From: Neisseria wadsworthii 9715
GTDB lineage: Bacteria > Pseudomonadota > Gammaproteobacteria > Burkholderiales > Neisseriaceae
Length of the DNA stretch: 64,000 nt
Assembly (NCBI RefSeq): GCF_000227765.1
Contig: NZ_JH165159.1
Coordinates: forward strand, 201,960 to 265,959
Direction: 5' to 3'
Shown here: in pieces, positions 1 through 9,984 of the stretch
Layout: the number at the start of each line of letters is the position of its first letter
Numbering within the stretch: the first letter of the stretch is position 1
Made by a program: the position numbers and the translations under genes
Notes under the pieces: model-generated
Databases searched by the model: none
Seen by the model: only the letters and a program-made list of their open reading frames with translations
Told to the model about the DNA's origin: nothing

Positions 1-564
1 ACCAAACAATATTCGGTGGGCGATTATATTGAAGTGAACGGGCTGCGCGGGCGGGTGGTGGACATCAACCTTTTCAACACTTTGATGATGCAGATCGGCC
101 CGAACCAACTCATCGGCCAGCTTTCGGGCAAAACGATTTCTTTTCCCAACAGCCTTCTGCTTTCGTATTCGGTTCAGCGGGATAATGTGCTCGGCTCTTT
201 TGTGGTGCATACTTTTGAAATTTCCGTGCCGATTCATTTGGATTCGGATAAGATTGTGCCGGTTTTAGAGAATGTGTTGCAGAAAAAGTGCGCGCCTTAT
301 ATTAAAGTGATTGAGAAATATCTCGAAGAAGTGCAGCTCGAAAAACTGTTTATCACGCCGGCTGCCCATCCCCGAATCAGCCGGGTGCCTTTCGACGATA
401 AAGTTTATAATTTGGTGGTGCGCTTTGCTTCACCGGTGTCGAAGCGGCTGGAGGTTCAGCAAGCTGTGCTGGATGCCTTTATCCGCGTGCAATACCGCTT
501 GATGAACCATAATGGAGGGCAAGAAGAAGCCCATGGTCATGATAAGCCCGTTATGCCTGTCTGA
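1..564 (+). CDS. MscS-family mechanosensitive channel, 3' part only
   Basis: The reading frame is open from base 1, so the 5' part lies outside the window. The first residues read TKQYSVGDYIEVNGLRG, the glycine-rich start of the MscS beta domain that follows the pore helix. The rest (about 187 residues) fits the cytoplasmic vestibule of small-conductance mechanosensitive channels, which release solutes on osmotic downshock. The missing part should hold the membrane helices. The GTG at 16 is an internal valine codon, not a start. The last codons and stop (Met-Pro-Val-stop) are supplied by an uptake sequence at 553-565. A PncC-type gene follows after 20 bases. Confidence 0.85.
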   Translation, partial: TKQYSVGDYIEVNGLRGRVVDINLFNTLMMQIGPNQLIGQLSGKTISFPNSLLLSYSVQRDNVLGSFVVHTFEISVPIHLDSDKIVPVLENVLQKKCAPYIKVIEKYLEEVQLEKLFITPAAHPRISRVPFDDKVYNLVVRFASPVSKRLEVQQAVLDAFIRVQYRLMNHNGGQEEAHGHDKPVMPV

Positions 565-584
565 AACAACCCAATGGAAGAGCG

Positions 585-1052
585 ATGAATGTATTAAACA
601 GTCTAACCGCAAAATTGTTAGCCAAGCAGCTTACCGTAACATGCGCCGAATCGTGTACCGGCGGATTGCTGGCAGGCGAGTTAACGCGCCTGAGCGGCAG
701 CTCGGCCTGGTTTGAAACAGGTTTTGTTACTTACAGCAATGAAGCCAAACACAAGCTGCTGGGTGTGCGTGAGGAAACTTTGGCTCAATATGGAGCAGTA
801 AGTAGGCAGACTGTTGAAGAGATGGCCGCAGGTGCGCTCAAGGCTGCAGATGCTGATTTTGCTTTAAGCATTTCCGGCATTGCCGGGCCAACCGGAGGCA
901 GCGCGGAAAAACCTGTGGGTACGGTATGGTTCGGTTTGGCATCGGCTGAAGGCATGGAAGCCAAATGTGTAAAGTTTGAAGGCGGTCGCGATGAAGTCCG
1001 CGCTCAGGCGGTAGCATTCGCAATCGCATGGCTGGACATGGTGGTGCAGTAA
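585..1052 (+). CDS. pncC: CinA C-terminal-domain protein, nicotinamide-nucleotide amidohydrolase (PncC type)
   Basis: A 155-residue protein consisting only of the CinA C-terminal domain, the usual size of stand-alone PncC. Family signature TCAESCTGGLLAGELT is at residues 19-34, followed by the GFVTYSNEAKHKLLGV stretch and SGIAGPTGG near residue 100. Known members deamidate nicotinamide mononucleotide to the nicotinate form in pyridine-nucleotide salvage. The ATG at 585 has a GGAAGAG ribosome site just upstream. It lies 20 bases after the MscS gene and is probably co-transcribed. The competence-associated N-terminal CinA domain is absent, so a role in transformation should not be assumed. Confidence 0.88.
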   Translation: MNVLNSLTAKLLAKQLTVTCAESCTGGLLAGELTRLSGSSAWFETGFVTYSNEAKHKLLGVREETLAQYGAVSRQTVEEMAAGALKAADADFALSISGIAGPTGGSAEKPVGTVWFGLASAEGMEAKCVKFEGGRDEVRAQAVAFAIAWLDMVVQ

Positions 1053-1120
1053 CTTATTTTGAATCAGAGAGTTAATGGCGCGTATTGATTAATTAATCGC
1101 TTACCATAAGGAAAAATAAC

Positions 1121-2743
1121 ATGTTTCGGTCTTGTCGGTCTTTAATCACATTTTCTGTGGCCGCCACTTTTTTAAGCGCGTGCAACCAATCTTCGCCCTC
1201 TTCAAATGCCAGGTTGGCAGAAAATCATGTTTTAAAACAGCCTGCTGCAATGGGCGTGCTTGTGTATGGGTCTGTCAAGGCCGCAATGGAAATGCCTTTG
1301 CCGCGCCAAAATACCGAGCGCTACGGCAAAATCGAAACCAATCCTGTACATGCGGTGGCGCAAATGCCGGTTTCCACTTTCAGCATTGATGTGGATACAG
1401 GCAGCTATGCCAATGTCCGCCGTTTTCTGAGCAGCTCGGGCAGGTTGCCGCCGAAAGATGCGGTGCGCATTGAGGAAATGGTTAATTATTTCGACTACCA
1501 TTACCCGCTGCCGGAAGGCGGCAAACCTTTTGCCGTGCACACCGAAACCGTTGATTCCCCTTGGCAGAAAGATGCCAAAATCATCAAAATCGGCATTCAA
1601 GCAAAAGATTTGGCGGTGAAAGCGCTTCCGCCGGCCAATTTGGTGTTTTTAGTGGATGTGTCGGGCAGCATGAATAGCGAAAACAAGCTGCCGTTGGTGA
1701 AGCAAACCCTGCGCCTGTTAACCGAACAATTGCGCGAGCAGGACAAAGTTACCCTGATTACCTATGCCAGCGGCGAAAAACTGGTGTTGCCGCCCACTTC
1801 GGGCAAACACAAAGAAACCATTTTGCGCGCCGTTAACGAGCTGAGCGCAGGAGGAGCAACCGCAGGCGAAGCGGCAATTCAAATGGCGTATAAAGAAGCG
1901 GAAAAAGCGTTTGTGAAAAACGGCATCAACCGCATTCTGTTGGCAACCGACGGCGATTTTAATGTGGGTATCACTGATTTTGAAACGCTCAAAAGCATGG
2001 TTGCGGAAAAGCGCAAAAGCGGCATATCGCTAACCACATTGGGTTTTGGCGAAGGCAATTACAATGAAAATCTGATGGAGCAGCTGGCCGACGCGGGCGA
2101 CGGAAATTACAGCTACATCGATAACTGGAAAGAAGCCCAAAAAGTATTGCAGCGCCAGCTTTCCTCCACGCTGGTCACCGTCGCGCAAGACGTGAAAATC
2201 CAAGTTGAATTCAATCCGGCTACCGTAAAAGAATACCGCTTGATCGGATATGAAAACCGCCTGTTAAAACAGGAAGACTTCAATAACGATAAAGTGGATG
2301 CGGGCGACATCGGAGCCGGCCACAGCGTGACCGCGCTGTATGAAATTATTCCGACGGGCAAACAAGGCTGGCTGAATGAATCGCGCTACCAAAAGCCGGC
2401 TCAAGCGGCCGGCGGCAAAAACGAATACGCCTATGTGAACTTGCGCTATAAGCTGCCCGGCCAAGAGAAAAGCATTTTGCTCAGCCAGCCGGTGGCGGTT
2501 AAGAGCAAGCCGCTAACACAGGCTTCAGAAAATACCCGGTTTGCATTGGCTGTGGCCGCTTACGGGCAGGCATTGCGCGGCGGCGAGTATAACGGCAATA
2601 TGGATTGGGGCAGCATCGTCCGGCTTGCCCAAAGCGCTGCAAAACCCGATCCTTACGGCTTGCGCGAAGAATTTATAGAGCTGGCGAAAATTGCCCAAAG
2701 CTTGAGCAGCAAAGCGCCGGAAGCGCAAATCAATCTGAAATAA
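1121..2743 (+). CDS. VWA-domain lipoprotein (YfbK-like)
   Basis: A 540-residue exported protein. The signal peptide ends in a lipobox (FLSAC, Cys21). An N-terminal region with STFSIDVDTGSYANVRRFL matches the VWF-A N-terminal domain of YfbK-type proteins. A von Willebrand A domain follows at about residues 170-345 with an intact metal-ion site (DVSGSMNSENK, then ATDGDFNVG). The C-terminal third matches DUF3520. Members are envelope proteins whose ligands are mostly unknown. The ATG is preceded by TAAGGAAAAATAAC. It appears to be a single-gene unit closed by the hairpin at 2770-2809. Confidence 0.85.
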   Translation: MFRSCRSLITFSVAATFLSACNQSSPSSNARLAENHVLKQPAAMGVLVYGSVKAAMEMPLPRQNTERYGKIETNPVHAVAQMPVSTFSIDVDTGSYANVRRFLSSSGRLPPKDAVRIEEMVNYFDYHYPLPEGGKPFAVHTETVDSPWQKDAKIIKIGIQAKDLAVKALPPANLVFLVDVSGSMNSENKLPLVKQTLRLLTEQLREQDKVTLITYASGEKLVLPPTSGKHKETILRAVNELSAGGATAGEAAIQMAYKEAEKAFVKNGINRILLATDGDFNVGITDFETLKSMVAEKRKSGISLTTLGFGEGNYNENLMEQLADAGDGNYSYIDNWKEAQKVLQRQLSSTLVTVAQDVKIQVEFNPATVKEYRLIGYENRLLKQEDFNNDKVDAGDIGAGHSVTALYEIIPTGKQGWLNESRYQKPAQAAGGKNEYAYVNLRYKLPGQEKSILLSQPVAVKSKPLTQASENTRFALAVAAYGQALRGGEYNGNMDWGSIVRLAQSAAKPDPYGLREEFIELAKIAQSLSSKAPEAQINLK

Positions 2744-2769
2744 TGACGCAGGTTTTGCCATAACAAACT

Positions 2770-2809
2770 ATGCCTGTCTGAAAATGACAGTGTTGTTTCA
2801 GACAGGCAT
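2770..2809. terminator. Inverted DUS pair, probable terminator
   Basis: Two complete 13-base uptake sequences face each other around a short loop, giving a 13-bp stem after the VWA lipoprotein gene. In Neisseria such pairs commonly act as transcription terminators. Confidence 0.7.
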
Positions 2810-2842
2810 TTAACCCGCCAATACTGTTGATATGCAAAAATC

Positions 2843-3490
2843 ATGTTTTCATCCCCTTCTTCTAACAAGCAACCTTACCGGCCTTATAATGACCAAAACT
2901 GGCCGTTTCGAATTATGCTGTTAATCGTGTTTGCCGGTGTGCTGGCATGGGGCGCCATTGTTTACTACATTTACCATCTGGCAGAAGAGGCTAAAAAACG
3001 CACGGTGCAGGCTATTGCGTCTGCCGATGCCATTATGGTGTTGGGCAATGCGGTAAACCGCAACGGCGCGCCCAACCCCTGCCTGCGTTCGCGTGTAGAA
3101 GCCGGTGTGTCGCTTTATTATGCCGACAAAGCGCCTATGTTGCTGATGTCGGGCGGTACCGATAGCGATGGCAGCAATGAAGCCGAAGCCATGCGTGATA
3201 TTGCTTTGACATTGGGCGTGCCCGCAGCCCATATCCGGTTGGAAAACCGCTCGGAAAGCACTTATGAAAATATCGCGTTCAGCACGCCTTTGCTGAGCGG
3301 CAAAGACAGGATTGTGCTGGTAAGCGACGGTTTTCATCTGGCCCGCGCCGAATGGCTGGCGGCCAAGCAGTGGCCCCGGAAAAACATCCAATCCTACTCC
3401 GGTGCAGGTTGCCGCGAGCCTGATTGGCAATATACCCGCAAACTGATACGCGAAAGCCTGGCTTGGGCAAAGGCTCTATTTGTGCATTAG
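2843..3490 (+). CDS. YdcF/SanA-like DUF218 membrane protein
   Basis: A 215-residue protein with one N-terminal membrane helix (about residues 24-46) and a DUF218 domain in the remainder. Family motifs visible are ADAIMVLGNAVNRNG, LLMSGGTDSDGSNEAEAM and the late SDGFHLARAEWLA. The family includes YdcF and SanA and is linked to envelope integrity; its chemistry is unsettled. The ATG at 2843 has no clear Shine-Dalgarno sequence. It stands alone between the VWA gene terminator and the purB promoter. Confidence 0.8.
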   Translation: MFSSPSSNKQPYRPYNDQNWPFRIMLLIVFAGVLAWGAIVYYIYHLAEEAKKRTVQAIASADAIMVLGNAVNRNGAPNPCLRSRVEAGVSLYYADKAPMLLMSGGTDSDGSNEAEAMRDIALTLGVPAAHIRLENRSESTYENIAFSTPLLSGKDRIVLVSDGFHLARAEWLAAKQWPRKNIQSYSGAGCREPDWQYTRKLIRESLAWAKALFVH

Positions 3491-3531
3491 CAGCCTGCCG
3501 AAAGCGTGTCATGTGATACTGCGGCTTGAGG

Positions 3532-3537
3532 TATAAT
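3532..3537 (+). promoter_or_regulatory. Candidate -10 box of the purB promoter
   Basis: A perfect TATAAT lies 86 bases before purB in the gap after the YdcF-like gene. No good -35 match is seen at 17 bases, so the call rests on the -10 alone. No PurR-type operator was recognised. Confidence 0.4.
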
Positions 3538-3607
3538 TGTCGGCTTTACAGCATATTACCGTGAAGCTTAATTTTCTCAGAGGCTGATTTGCCCTAGCTC
3601 AATCTGA

Positions 3608-4993
<1,386 letters not shown>

Positions 4994-5000
4994 AAATCAA

Positions 5001-5033
5001 AATGCCTGTCTGAAAAGTTTTCAGACAGGCATT
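5001..5033. terminator. DUS hairpin between convergent purB and a lipoprotein gene
   Basis: AATGCCTGTCTGAAAA pairs with its inverted copy across a minimal loop. It sits between purB (+) and the DUF2846-type gene (-), so it can end transcription from both sides. Confidence 0.8.
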
Positions 5034-5056
5034 GTTTGCATTTGCGCTTTTGCAAG

Positions 5057-5479
5057 CTATTTGGCGCTTTGAACGGTGCTGCGGATTTCCGTTTCACATT
5101 TTTCCATAGGCACCCATTCCAATTTAGGGCGGCCGACAAATGCGCCGAAACCTACACTGGCTTTGACACATTGGGTTTCATTCGGGCGCAAAGGTACCTG
5201 TACGCTGCGGCGGGCTTCTGTTTTTGCCCAAATTTCATAATCTCCCGGTATAAGCTCTTTACTGATATAGCCGCCGTTTCGGATGTGGCCGATTAGTTGG
5301 TCATTGGCGTGCACATCATAATGAACGCCGCTGCCTTTGAAAGCCGATGGGCGGTAAACATAAATTTTGCTTTGGCCTTCGGCGGGCGGAGTAAATCCGG
5401 CGAACTGTGTGCCGGTCGCACTACAAGCCGAGAGAAGTGTGCCGACAATGCCGATGGATAAAATGCGTTTAATATTCAT
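5057..5479 (-). CDS. DUF2846-type lipoprotein
   Basis: A 140-residue exported protein with signal peptide and lipobox LLSAC (Cys19). The mature part begins with a proline/glycine stretch and contains KIYVYRPSAFKGSG and a later LIPGDYEIWAKTEA segment, the pattern of DUF2846 beta-sandwich lipoproteins. Function is unknown. The ATG has a strong AAGGAAA site nine bases upstream. It is transcribed convergently with purB and shares its hairpin terminator. Confidence 0.75.
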   Translation of the reverse strand: MNIKRILSIGIVGTLLSACSATGTQFAGFTPPAEGQSKIYVYRPSAFKGSGVHYDVHANDQLIGHIRNGGYISKELIPGDYEIWAKTEARRSVQVPLRPNETQCVKASVGFGAFVGRPKLEWVPMEKCETEIRSTVQSAK

Positions 5480-5686
5480 GACGTTTCCTTTGCAGTGAAT
5501 AGAGATGGTTTTGCTTATAAAGTAACTTTGGTAATTATATTTAATAGAACTAATTTTTAAAAAGCAAAGAAGGTTCGATTACATAAAATTACAAAGGGTG
5601 TTTAGAAATAGCGACATCAAACAAACCGGATGCCCTGCCGCCCAAATTCAAGTATCATCAAATTTTCCTTTATCCTCCGATAAATC

Positions 5687-6262
5687 ATGAATTTCGACAC
5701 CCTTATCAGCATCGCGCTCGGAGTCGGGCTGGCAGTCAGCTCCGGTTTTCGTGTGTTCCTGCCTTTGTTTGCACTCAGCTTGTCGGCATATTTCGGTATG
5801 TGGCCGCTGAATGAAAGCTGGCAATGGCTGGCAAGCACCAATGCTTTGATTATTTTAGGGATTGCAGCGATTACCGAATCGCTCAGCTATCTGATACCGT
5901 TTGTGGATAATTTGCTCGACACCATTGCGGTGCCGCTGGCTGGGTTGGCCGGAACGGCGGTGGTGGCTTCTACTGCTGCGGATTTAAGCCCGGCGGTAAC
6001 GTGGACATTGGCGATTATTGCCGGCGGGGGCGCGGCGGCGGCCATTAAAGGCGCGAGTGCCACCACGCGCATGGCCAGCACGGCCACAACCGGCGGCTTG
6101 GCCAACCCTGTGTTTTCGGTTTTTGAAACCAGTATGGCCGTGGTGATGAGCGTGCTGAGCCTGTTTGTGCCGGTGCTGGCGGTATTTTTGGTGGTTGCGG
6201 TGGTGTTTTGGCTGTATCGGAAATATACACGCTACCAGAGGAACAAAATGCCTACGGCTTAA
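5687..6262 (+). CDS. DUF4126 membrane protein
   Basis: A 191-residue hydrophobic protein with about five predicted membrane segments and an alanine/glycine-rich middle. It begins with the typical DUF4126 pattern IALGVGLAVSSGFRVFLPLF and carries conserved small-residue stretches (AIKGASATTRMASTATTGG). Function of the family is unknown. The 207 bases upstream are AT-rich and should hold its promoter. A DUS hairpin closes the unit. Confidence 0.78.
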   Translation: MNFDTLISIALGVGLAVSSGFRVFLPLFALSLSAYFGMWPLNESWQWLASTNALIILGIAAITESLSYLIPFVDNLLDTIAVPLAGLAGTAVVASTAADLSPAVTWTLAIIAGGGAAAAIKGASATTRMASTATTGGLANPVFSVFETSMAVVMSVLSLFVPVLAVFLVVAVVFWLYRKYTRYQRNKMPTA

Positions 6263-6275
6263 GCTGGGTAAAACA

Positions 6276-6315
6276 ATGCCTGTCTGAAAACAAGTTCTAG
6301 TTTTCAGACAGGCAT
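6276..6315. terminator. DUS hairpin between convergent genes
   Basis: Two complete inverted uptake sequences between the DUF4126 gene (+) and the DUF2288 gene (-). Likely bidirectional terminator. Confidence 0.75.
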
Positions 6316-6341
6316 TTGGTTGAATGCGGCGCCGTAAATTC

Positions 6342-6653
6342 TTATTGCGCCAACCCTTTGTCGGTTTCACACGGCTGAACCAGCACCCACGGTGCCACCA
6401 CCACCGCCCACATCGCCTGATTATCGGCAAAAAATTGATGCGCTTGCGCTTCGCTGACCACACCGAATTTGCCTTGCTGCATCAGTTTGCCGAGTGTTGC
6501 GGTGTCATCGTCTGCCATCAGGCGGGCGGTTTGGATTAAATCAAGGTCGGGGCTCACATAAACGGCGGCTCCGCGGGCAAAATGCGGCTGAAGTTCTTGC
6601 CAGTTGATGCGGGCGGTTTCGAGGTTGAGTTTGTCGTTGAGCAGGTCGGTCAT
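6342..6653 (-). CDS. DUF2288 protein
   Basis: A 103-residue soluble protein. Recognised by DKLNLETARINWQELQPHF at the start and the FARGAAVYVSPDLDLI stretch, both typical of DUF2288. Members are small cytoplasmic proteins of unknown role. No signal peptide or membrane segment. It ends in the gap after the DUF4126 gene, with which it converges. Confidence 0.75.
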   Translation of the reverse strand: MTDLLNDKLNLETARINWQELQPHFARGAAVYVSPDLDLIQTARLMADDDTATLGKLMQQGKFGVVSEAQAHQFFADNQAMWAVVVAPWVLVQPCETDKGLAQ

Positions 6654-6713
6654 GGTTGGGATTTACGGTGTAAAGAAGTGAAGCGATATTGTACCAATTT
6701 TAGCGCGAAAAAA

Positions 6714-6748
6714 ATGCTTGTCTGACATAAGGCCGTTCAGACAGGTAT
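6714..6748. repeat. Degenerate DUS pair
   Basis: ATGCTTGTCTGAC faces TTCAGACAGGTAT. Each arm differs from the uptake sequence at one or two bases, but they can still pair. It lies just upstream of the DUF2288 gene and may end transcription from the opposite side. Confidence 0.5.
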
Positions 6749-6943
6749 TTTTTGCCGTTTGGCAGCAAGTGTTCAACTCGGTTTGGGCAATTGGGACTGG
6801 TATTGACACTATTTGAAAATAAAACTAATTGAACAGTTTGTTATGTTATTTATAAAAATTTTATGATAATATACGATTTATGCAAATAGAATTTGATTTT
6901 CCGTTAAGTTTGTTGTATTTTGTAATCGCCAACTTGATGAAAG

Positions 6944-6994
6944 ATGGCTAAAAAAACAAGTCACAAAGGAAAAAAGAGAAATCTGTTGGGATAA
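6944..6994 (+). CDS. Possible 16-residue basic small peptide
   Basis: ATG opens a 16-codon frame reading MAKKTSHKGKKRNLLG. Its TAA lies at the foot of a strong terminator hairpin. Seven of the 16 residues are Lys, Arg or His. No good Shine-Dalgarno sequence precedes it and no family is recognised. It may instead be the accidental coding content of a small RNA that uses this terminator. Confidence 0.2.
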   Translation: MAKKTSHKGKKRNLLG

Positions 6995-7026
6995 AAAGCC
7001 GCCGCAATGTTCGAGCGGCTTTTTCT
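6993..7026 (+). terminator. Rho-independent terminator
   Basis: A perfect 10-bp stem (AAAAAGCCGC with GCGGCTTTTT) and a 12-base loop, running into a T-tract on the + strand. It does not belong to any large gene, so it suggests a short transcript beginning in the AT-rich DNA at about 6800-6940, where a TTGACA is seen at 6803-6808. Confidence 0.65.
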
Positions 7027-7043
7027 GTCGGAGCGTGATGCAA

Positions 7044-7075
7044 ATGCCTGTCTGAAACCTTATTCAGACAGGCAT
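7044..7075. terminator. DUS hairpin downstream of lysA
   Basis: Complete inverted uptake sequences 20 bases beyond the lysA stop on the minus strand. Likely the lysA terminator. Confidence 0.75.
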
Positions 7076-7095
7076 TGTTCATTTTTGAATGATGG

Positions 7096-8316
7096 TTATA
7101 AACACTCTGTTTCGTTGGCCAACATCTCTTCGATGGTTTCGCGGCGGCGAACGAGTTTGGCTTTACTGCCGCTCACCAACACTTCGGCGGCTCGGGCGCG
7201 CGTGTTGTAGTTGCTGGCCATGCTTGAAGCATAAGCTCCCGCGCTGCGCACTACCAGCAAGTCGCCCGGCTTGGCGGCGATTTTGCGGTTTTGGGCAAGG
7301 AAATCGCCGGTTTCGCAAACCGGGCCGACAATGTCGGCCAAAATCGGCGCGGCATCGGTGGGTTCTGCGTTTTCAATGTGGTGGTAAGCCTGATAAAGCG
7401 CAGGGCGCATCAGATCGTTCATGGCGGCATCGACAATCACGAAATGCTTTTCTTCGCCCTGCTTGATGAATTCCACCCGGGTCAGCAGCGCGCCTGCGTT
7501 GCCTACCAAGCTTCGGCCGGGCTCGAGCACCAGTTGCTGCGGGCGCTTATCCATCACCTTGGCTACGGCATCGGCATAAGCCTGCAAATCGGGCTTTTGC
7601 TCGTTGTGGTACACAATGCCAACGCCGCCGCCCAAGTCGATATGTTGCAGCGCAATGCCGGCGGCTTCGAGCTTATCGACCAGCAGTAAAATGCGTTCGC
7701 AAGCTTCTGTCAGCGGGGCGAGGTCGATCAGTTGCGAGCCGATATGGCAATCAATGCCCGTGATGTTCAGGTGGGGTAGGGAAGCGGCATAGCGGTAGGC
7801 GGCTTCGGCTTCGCTCATGGCAATGCCGAATTTATTGGCTTTCAAGCCGGTGGAGATATAGGGGTGGGTTTTGGCGTCCACGTCGGGGTTGATGCGAAGG
7901 GAAATCGGCGCTTGTTTGCCCAGCGCGGCGGCCACTTGGTTGATGCGGTCAAGCTCGGGCAGCGATTCTACGTTGAAACATTTCACGCCGCTCTTGAGCG
8001 CAAATTCGATTTCTGCTTCGCTTTTGCCCACGCCGGAAAAAATGGTTTTGCCCGCATCGCCACCGGCCGCCAATACGCGCGCCAGCTCGCCGCCGGAAAC
8101 AATGTCGAAGCCGCTGCCCAATTCGGCAAAGCGGCGGATAACGCTCAGGTTGCTGTTGGCCTTCACGGCATAGCAGATCAGCGGGTTGAGCGTTGCAAAA
8201 GCGGTTTGGTAGGCTTTAAAAGCTTCATCCAGAGCGGCGCGGCTGTACACATAAAGCGGTGTGCCGAACTGCGCGGCAAGCTCGGTGTAGGTGAGTTGTT
8301 CACATTTGAGGGACAT
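7096..8316 (-). CDS. lysA: Diaminopimelate decarboxylase
   Basis: A 406-residue fold-III PLP enzyme for the last step of lysine synthesis, meso-diaminopimelate to L-lysine. The PLP lysine lies in CYAVKANSN near residue 52. HIGSQ (about 190), a glycine-rich phosphate loop DLGGGVGI (about 225) and the CETGDFLA motif near residue 335 are present. Length matches the family. The ATG lies two bases after the stop of the small lipoprotein gene lptM, so the two are a tightly spaced operon. Confidence 0.96.
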   Translation of the reverse strand: MSLKCEQLTYTELAAQFGTPLYVYSRAALDEAFKAYQTAFATLNPLICYAVKANSNLSVIRRFAELGSGFDIVSGGELARVLAAGGDAGKTIFSGVGKSEAEIEFALKSGVKCFNVESLPELDRINQVAAALGKQAPISLRINPDVDAKTHPYISTGLKANKFGIAMSEAEAAYRYAASLPHLNITGIDCHIGSQLIDLAPLTEACERILLLVDKLEAAGIALQHIDLGGGVGIVYHNEQKPDLQAYADAVAKVMDKRPQQLVLEPGRSLVGNAGALLTRVEFIKQGEEKHFVIVDAAMNDLMRPALYQAYHHIENAEPTDAAPILADIVGPVCETGDFLAQNRKIAAKPGDLLVVRSAGAYASSMASNYNTRARAAEVLVSGSKAKLVRRRETIEEMLANETECL

Positions 8317-8318
8317 GA

Positions 8319-8480
8319 TTATTCCGGTTGGGTAACGGGTTCTTTCGATTCGAATTGCAGGCCGGTCTGTAGCGGGCCGAATTTGGCTTTGTCGCCTTCT
8401 TTAGGCAGGTAAAGATCGCCTTTATAGCCGCAGGCCGAGAGTAAAACCAGCAAGGCGGCGGTGGAAAGCAGTTTTTTCAT
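8319..8480 (-). CDS. lptM: LptM-type small lipoprotein (YifL family)
   Basis: A 53-residue protein directly upstream of lysA. It starts [20 protein letters not shown], a signal peptide with lipobox LSAC (Cys17), followed by [11 protein letters not shown], which matches the CGxKGxLYxP pattern of LptM. In E. coli, LptM helps maturation of the LptD LPS translocon. The order cyaY (divergent), lptM, lysA is the same as in enterobacteria. The stop is two bases from the lysA start. Recognition is by motif and context. Confidence 0.85.
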   Translation of the reverse strand: MKKLLSTAALLVLLSACGYKGDLYLPKEGDKAKFGPLQTGLQFESKEPVTQPE

Positions 8481-8549
8481 GGTGTTTTAGCCTTATATAT
8501 GGCAAGATTCGGTATCTTAAACAAAAATCACGATACACACAAAACAATG

Positions 8550-8876
8550 ATGACCGAAAGCGAATTTTTGCAGCATTCCGACCGCCTGTTTGCCCATATC
8601 GAAGACCAAATCGATGAAGCGGGTTTGGATTTCGACTGCCGCCTGGCCGGCAACGTGCTCACCATTGAGGCAGACGACGGCACGCAGATTATTGTGAACC
8701 GCCATACGCCCAATCAGGAATTATGGATAGCGGCCAAAAGCGGCGGCTATCATTTTGCACACCAAAACGGCACCTGGCTTGCTACGCGGGACGGCAGCGA
8801 ATTTTTTGCCGTGTTAAACCAAGCCCTGAGCGCAGCTTGCGGCGAAACAGCCGAGATTCCGCCTTTTTCAGGCTGA
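8550..8876 (+). CDS. cyaY: Frataxin-like iron-sulfur assembly protein CyaY
   Basis: A 108-residue protein with the frataxin fold pattern: an acidic first helix ([14 protein letters not shown]), then [19 protein letters not shown] and [13 protein letters not shown]. Bacterial frataxin binds iron and IscS and modulates Fe-S cluster assembly. ATGs lie at 8547 and 8550; the second gives [11 protein letters not shown], which matches the usual N-terminus. A longer frame from 8499 adds a non-conserved leader. It is divergent from lptM-lysA, with the shared promoter region at 8481-8549. Confidence 0.9.
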   Translation: MTESEFLQHSDRLFAHIEDQIDEAGLDFDCRLAGNVLTIEADDGTQIIVNRHTPNQELWIAAKSGGYHFAHQNGTWLATRDGSEFFAVLNQALSAACGETAEIPPFSG

Positions 8877-8885
8877 AAATACAGC

Positions 8886-8918
8886 TATGCCTGTAGGAAA
8901 GATGTTTCAGACAGGCAT
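8886..8918. terminator. Imperfect DUS hairpin after cyaY
   Basis: The left arm ATGCCTGTAGGAA differs from the uptake sequence at two bases; the right arm is perfect. Probable cyaY terminator. Confidence 0.55.
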
Positions 8919-8949
8919 TTTGTTTACCTATGGTTGCCCAAAACACTTT

Positions 8950-9816
8950 ATGACCGACACCGCCCAAATCATCGCCAGCTACGGCCGCCGCTACACCGTA
9001 CGCACCAATGACGGCTCCGTTTACGACGCCACCACCCGCAAAAAGCGAGTGGATTTCGCCTGCGGCGATTTTGTGCGTATCATCCCGCAAAATGCCGAGC
9101 AAGTGGTAATAGAAGACTACTTGCCGCGCCAAAGTCTGCTTTACCGCAAAGACGCCTGGAAAACCAAGCTGATTGCCGCCAATGTGAGCCGCCTGTTTAT
9201 CGTGTTGGCCGCCGTGCCTTCGCCCAACGAAATGCTGCTGCAACGCGCCTTGTTGGCGGCAGAAGCCGGTGGCATTGAGCCTTTTATTGTGTTGAACAAA
9301 GCCGATTTGCCCGAAACCGCCGCTTGGCGCGAAAAACTGCGTTTTTATGAAACGCTGGGTTATCCGGTTTACGAAGTGAGCGCGTTGGAAAACGCCGAAT
9401 CCTTAAAACCAGCGCTGCAAGGGCAAACCTCGATTTTTCTCGGCCAATCCGGTATGGGCAAGTCCACGCTCACCAATGCGCTTTTGGGGCGGGATATTGC
9501 CCGCACCGGCGATATTTCCACCGCCCTCGATTCAGGCAGGCACACCACAACCCACGCCCAACTTTATGATTTGGATGAAAAAAGCAAGCTGATTGATTCG
9601 CCCGGCCTGCAGGAATTCGGTTTGTTTCACCTCAACGCGCCCGATTTACTGCATTATTTCCCCGATATGCGCCATCTGGTCGGACAATGCCGTTTTCATA
9701 ACTGCACCCACCGTCAAGAGCCGGGCTGTGCGGTAAAAGCTGCGGCAGAAAGCGGTGAAATCCGCCCTGAGCGGTTGGCATTTTTGCAGCGGATTACCGA
9801 TGAATTGAGCCGTTAG
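8950..9816 (+). CDS. rsgA: Ribosome small-subunit maturation GTPase RsgA
   Basis: A 288-residue circularly permuted GTPase. Motif order is NKAD (G4), VSAL (G5), GQSGMGKSTLTNAL (G1), then DSPG (G3), the permuted order typical of RsgA/YjeQ. An OB-fold precedes it and a zinc site follows (CRFHNCTHRQEPGC). RsgA checks the 30S decoding centre late in assembly. The start was set at MTDTAQIIASYGRR; an upstream in-frame start at 8887 would translate the DUS hairpin and is rejected. No clear ribosome site is seen. Confidence 0.95.
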   Translation: MTDTAQIIASYGRRYTVRTNDGSVYDATTRKKRVDFACGDFVRIIPQNAEQVVIEDYLPRQSLLYRKDAWKTKLIAANVSRLFIVLAAVPSPNEMLLQRALLAAEAGGIEPFIVLNKADLPETAAWREKLRFYETLGYPVYEVSALENAESLKPALQGQTSIFLGQSGMGKSTLTNALLGRDIARTGDISTALDSGRHTTTHAQLYDLDEKSKLIDSPGLQEFGLFHLNAPDLLHYFPDMRHLVGQCRFHNCTHRQEPGCAVKAAAESGEIRPERLAFLQRITDELSR

Positions 9817-9872
9817 GCGGATGTTTTGGCATATTTGAAAACATTCAATTTATAATAAATATTTAAAATAAA

Positions 9873-9960
9873 TATAGTGAGCCAGCTTCAAAAAGTATAT
9901 CCGTCATACTTGGGTTAAACCCGAGTATGACGTCACAGTTACTATGTAAGTGGTTTAACG
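9873..9960. repeat. MITE-like palindromic element, partial
   Basis: The left end TATAGTGAGCCAGCTT resembles the terminal repeats of the copies at 38.1 and 41.5 kb. A palindrome core at 9903-9932 (GTCATACTTGGGTT and its inverse) follows. The right part is shorter than in the other copies and lacks the second palindrome. Non-coding, between rsgA and the YecR-like gene. Confidence 0.6.
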
Positions 9961-9968
9961 ATAAATAT

Positions 9969-9981
9969 ATGCCTGTCTGAA
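9969..9981 (+). repeat. Single DUS
   Basis: A complete ATGCCTGTCTGAA four bases before the start codon of the YecR-like lipoprotein gene, without an inverted partner. Confidence 0.85.
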
Positions 9982-9984
9982 AAC

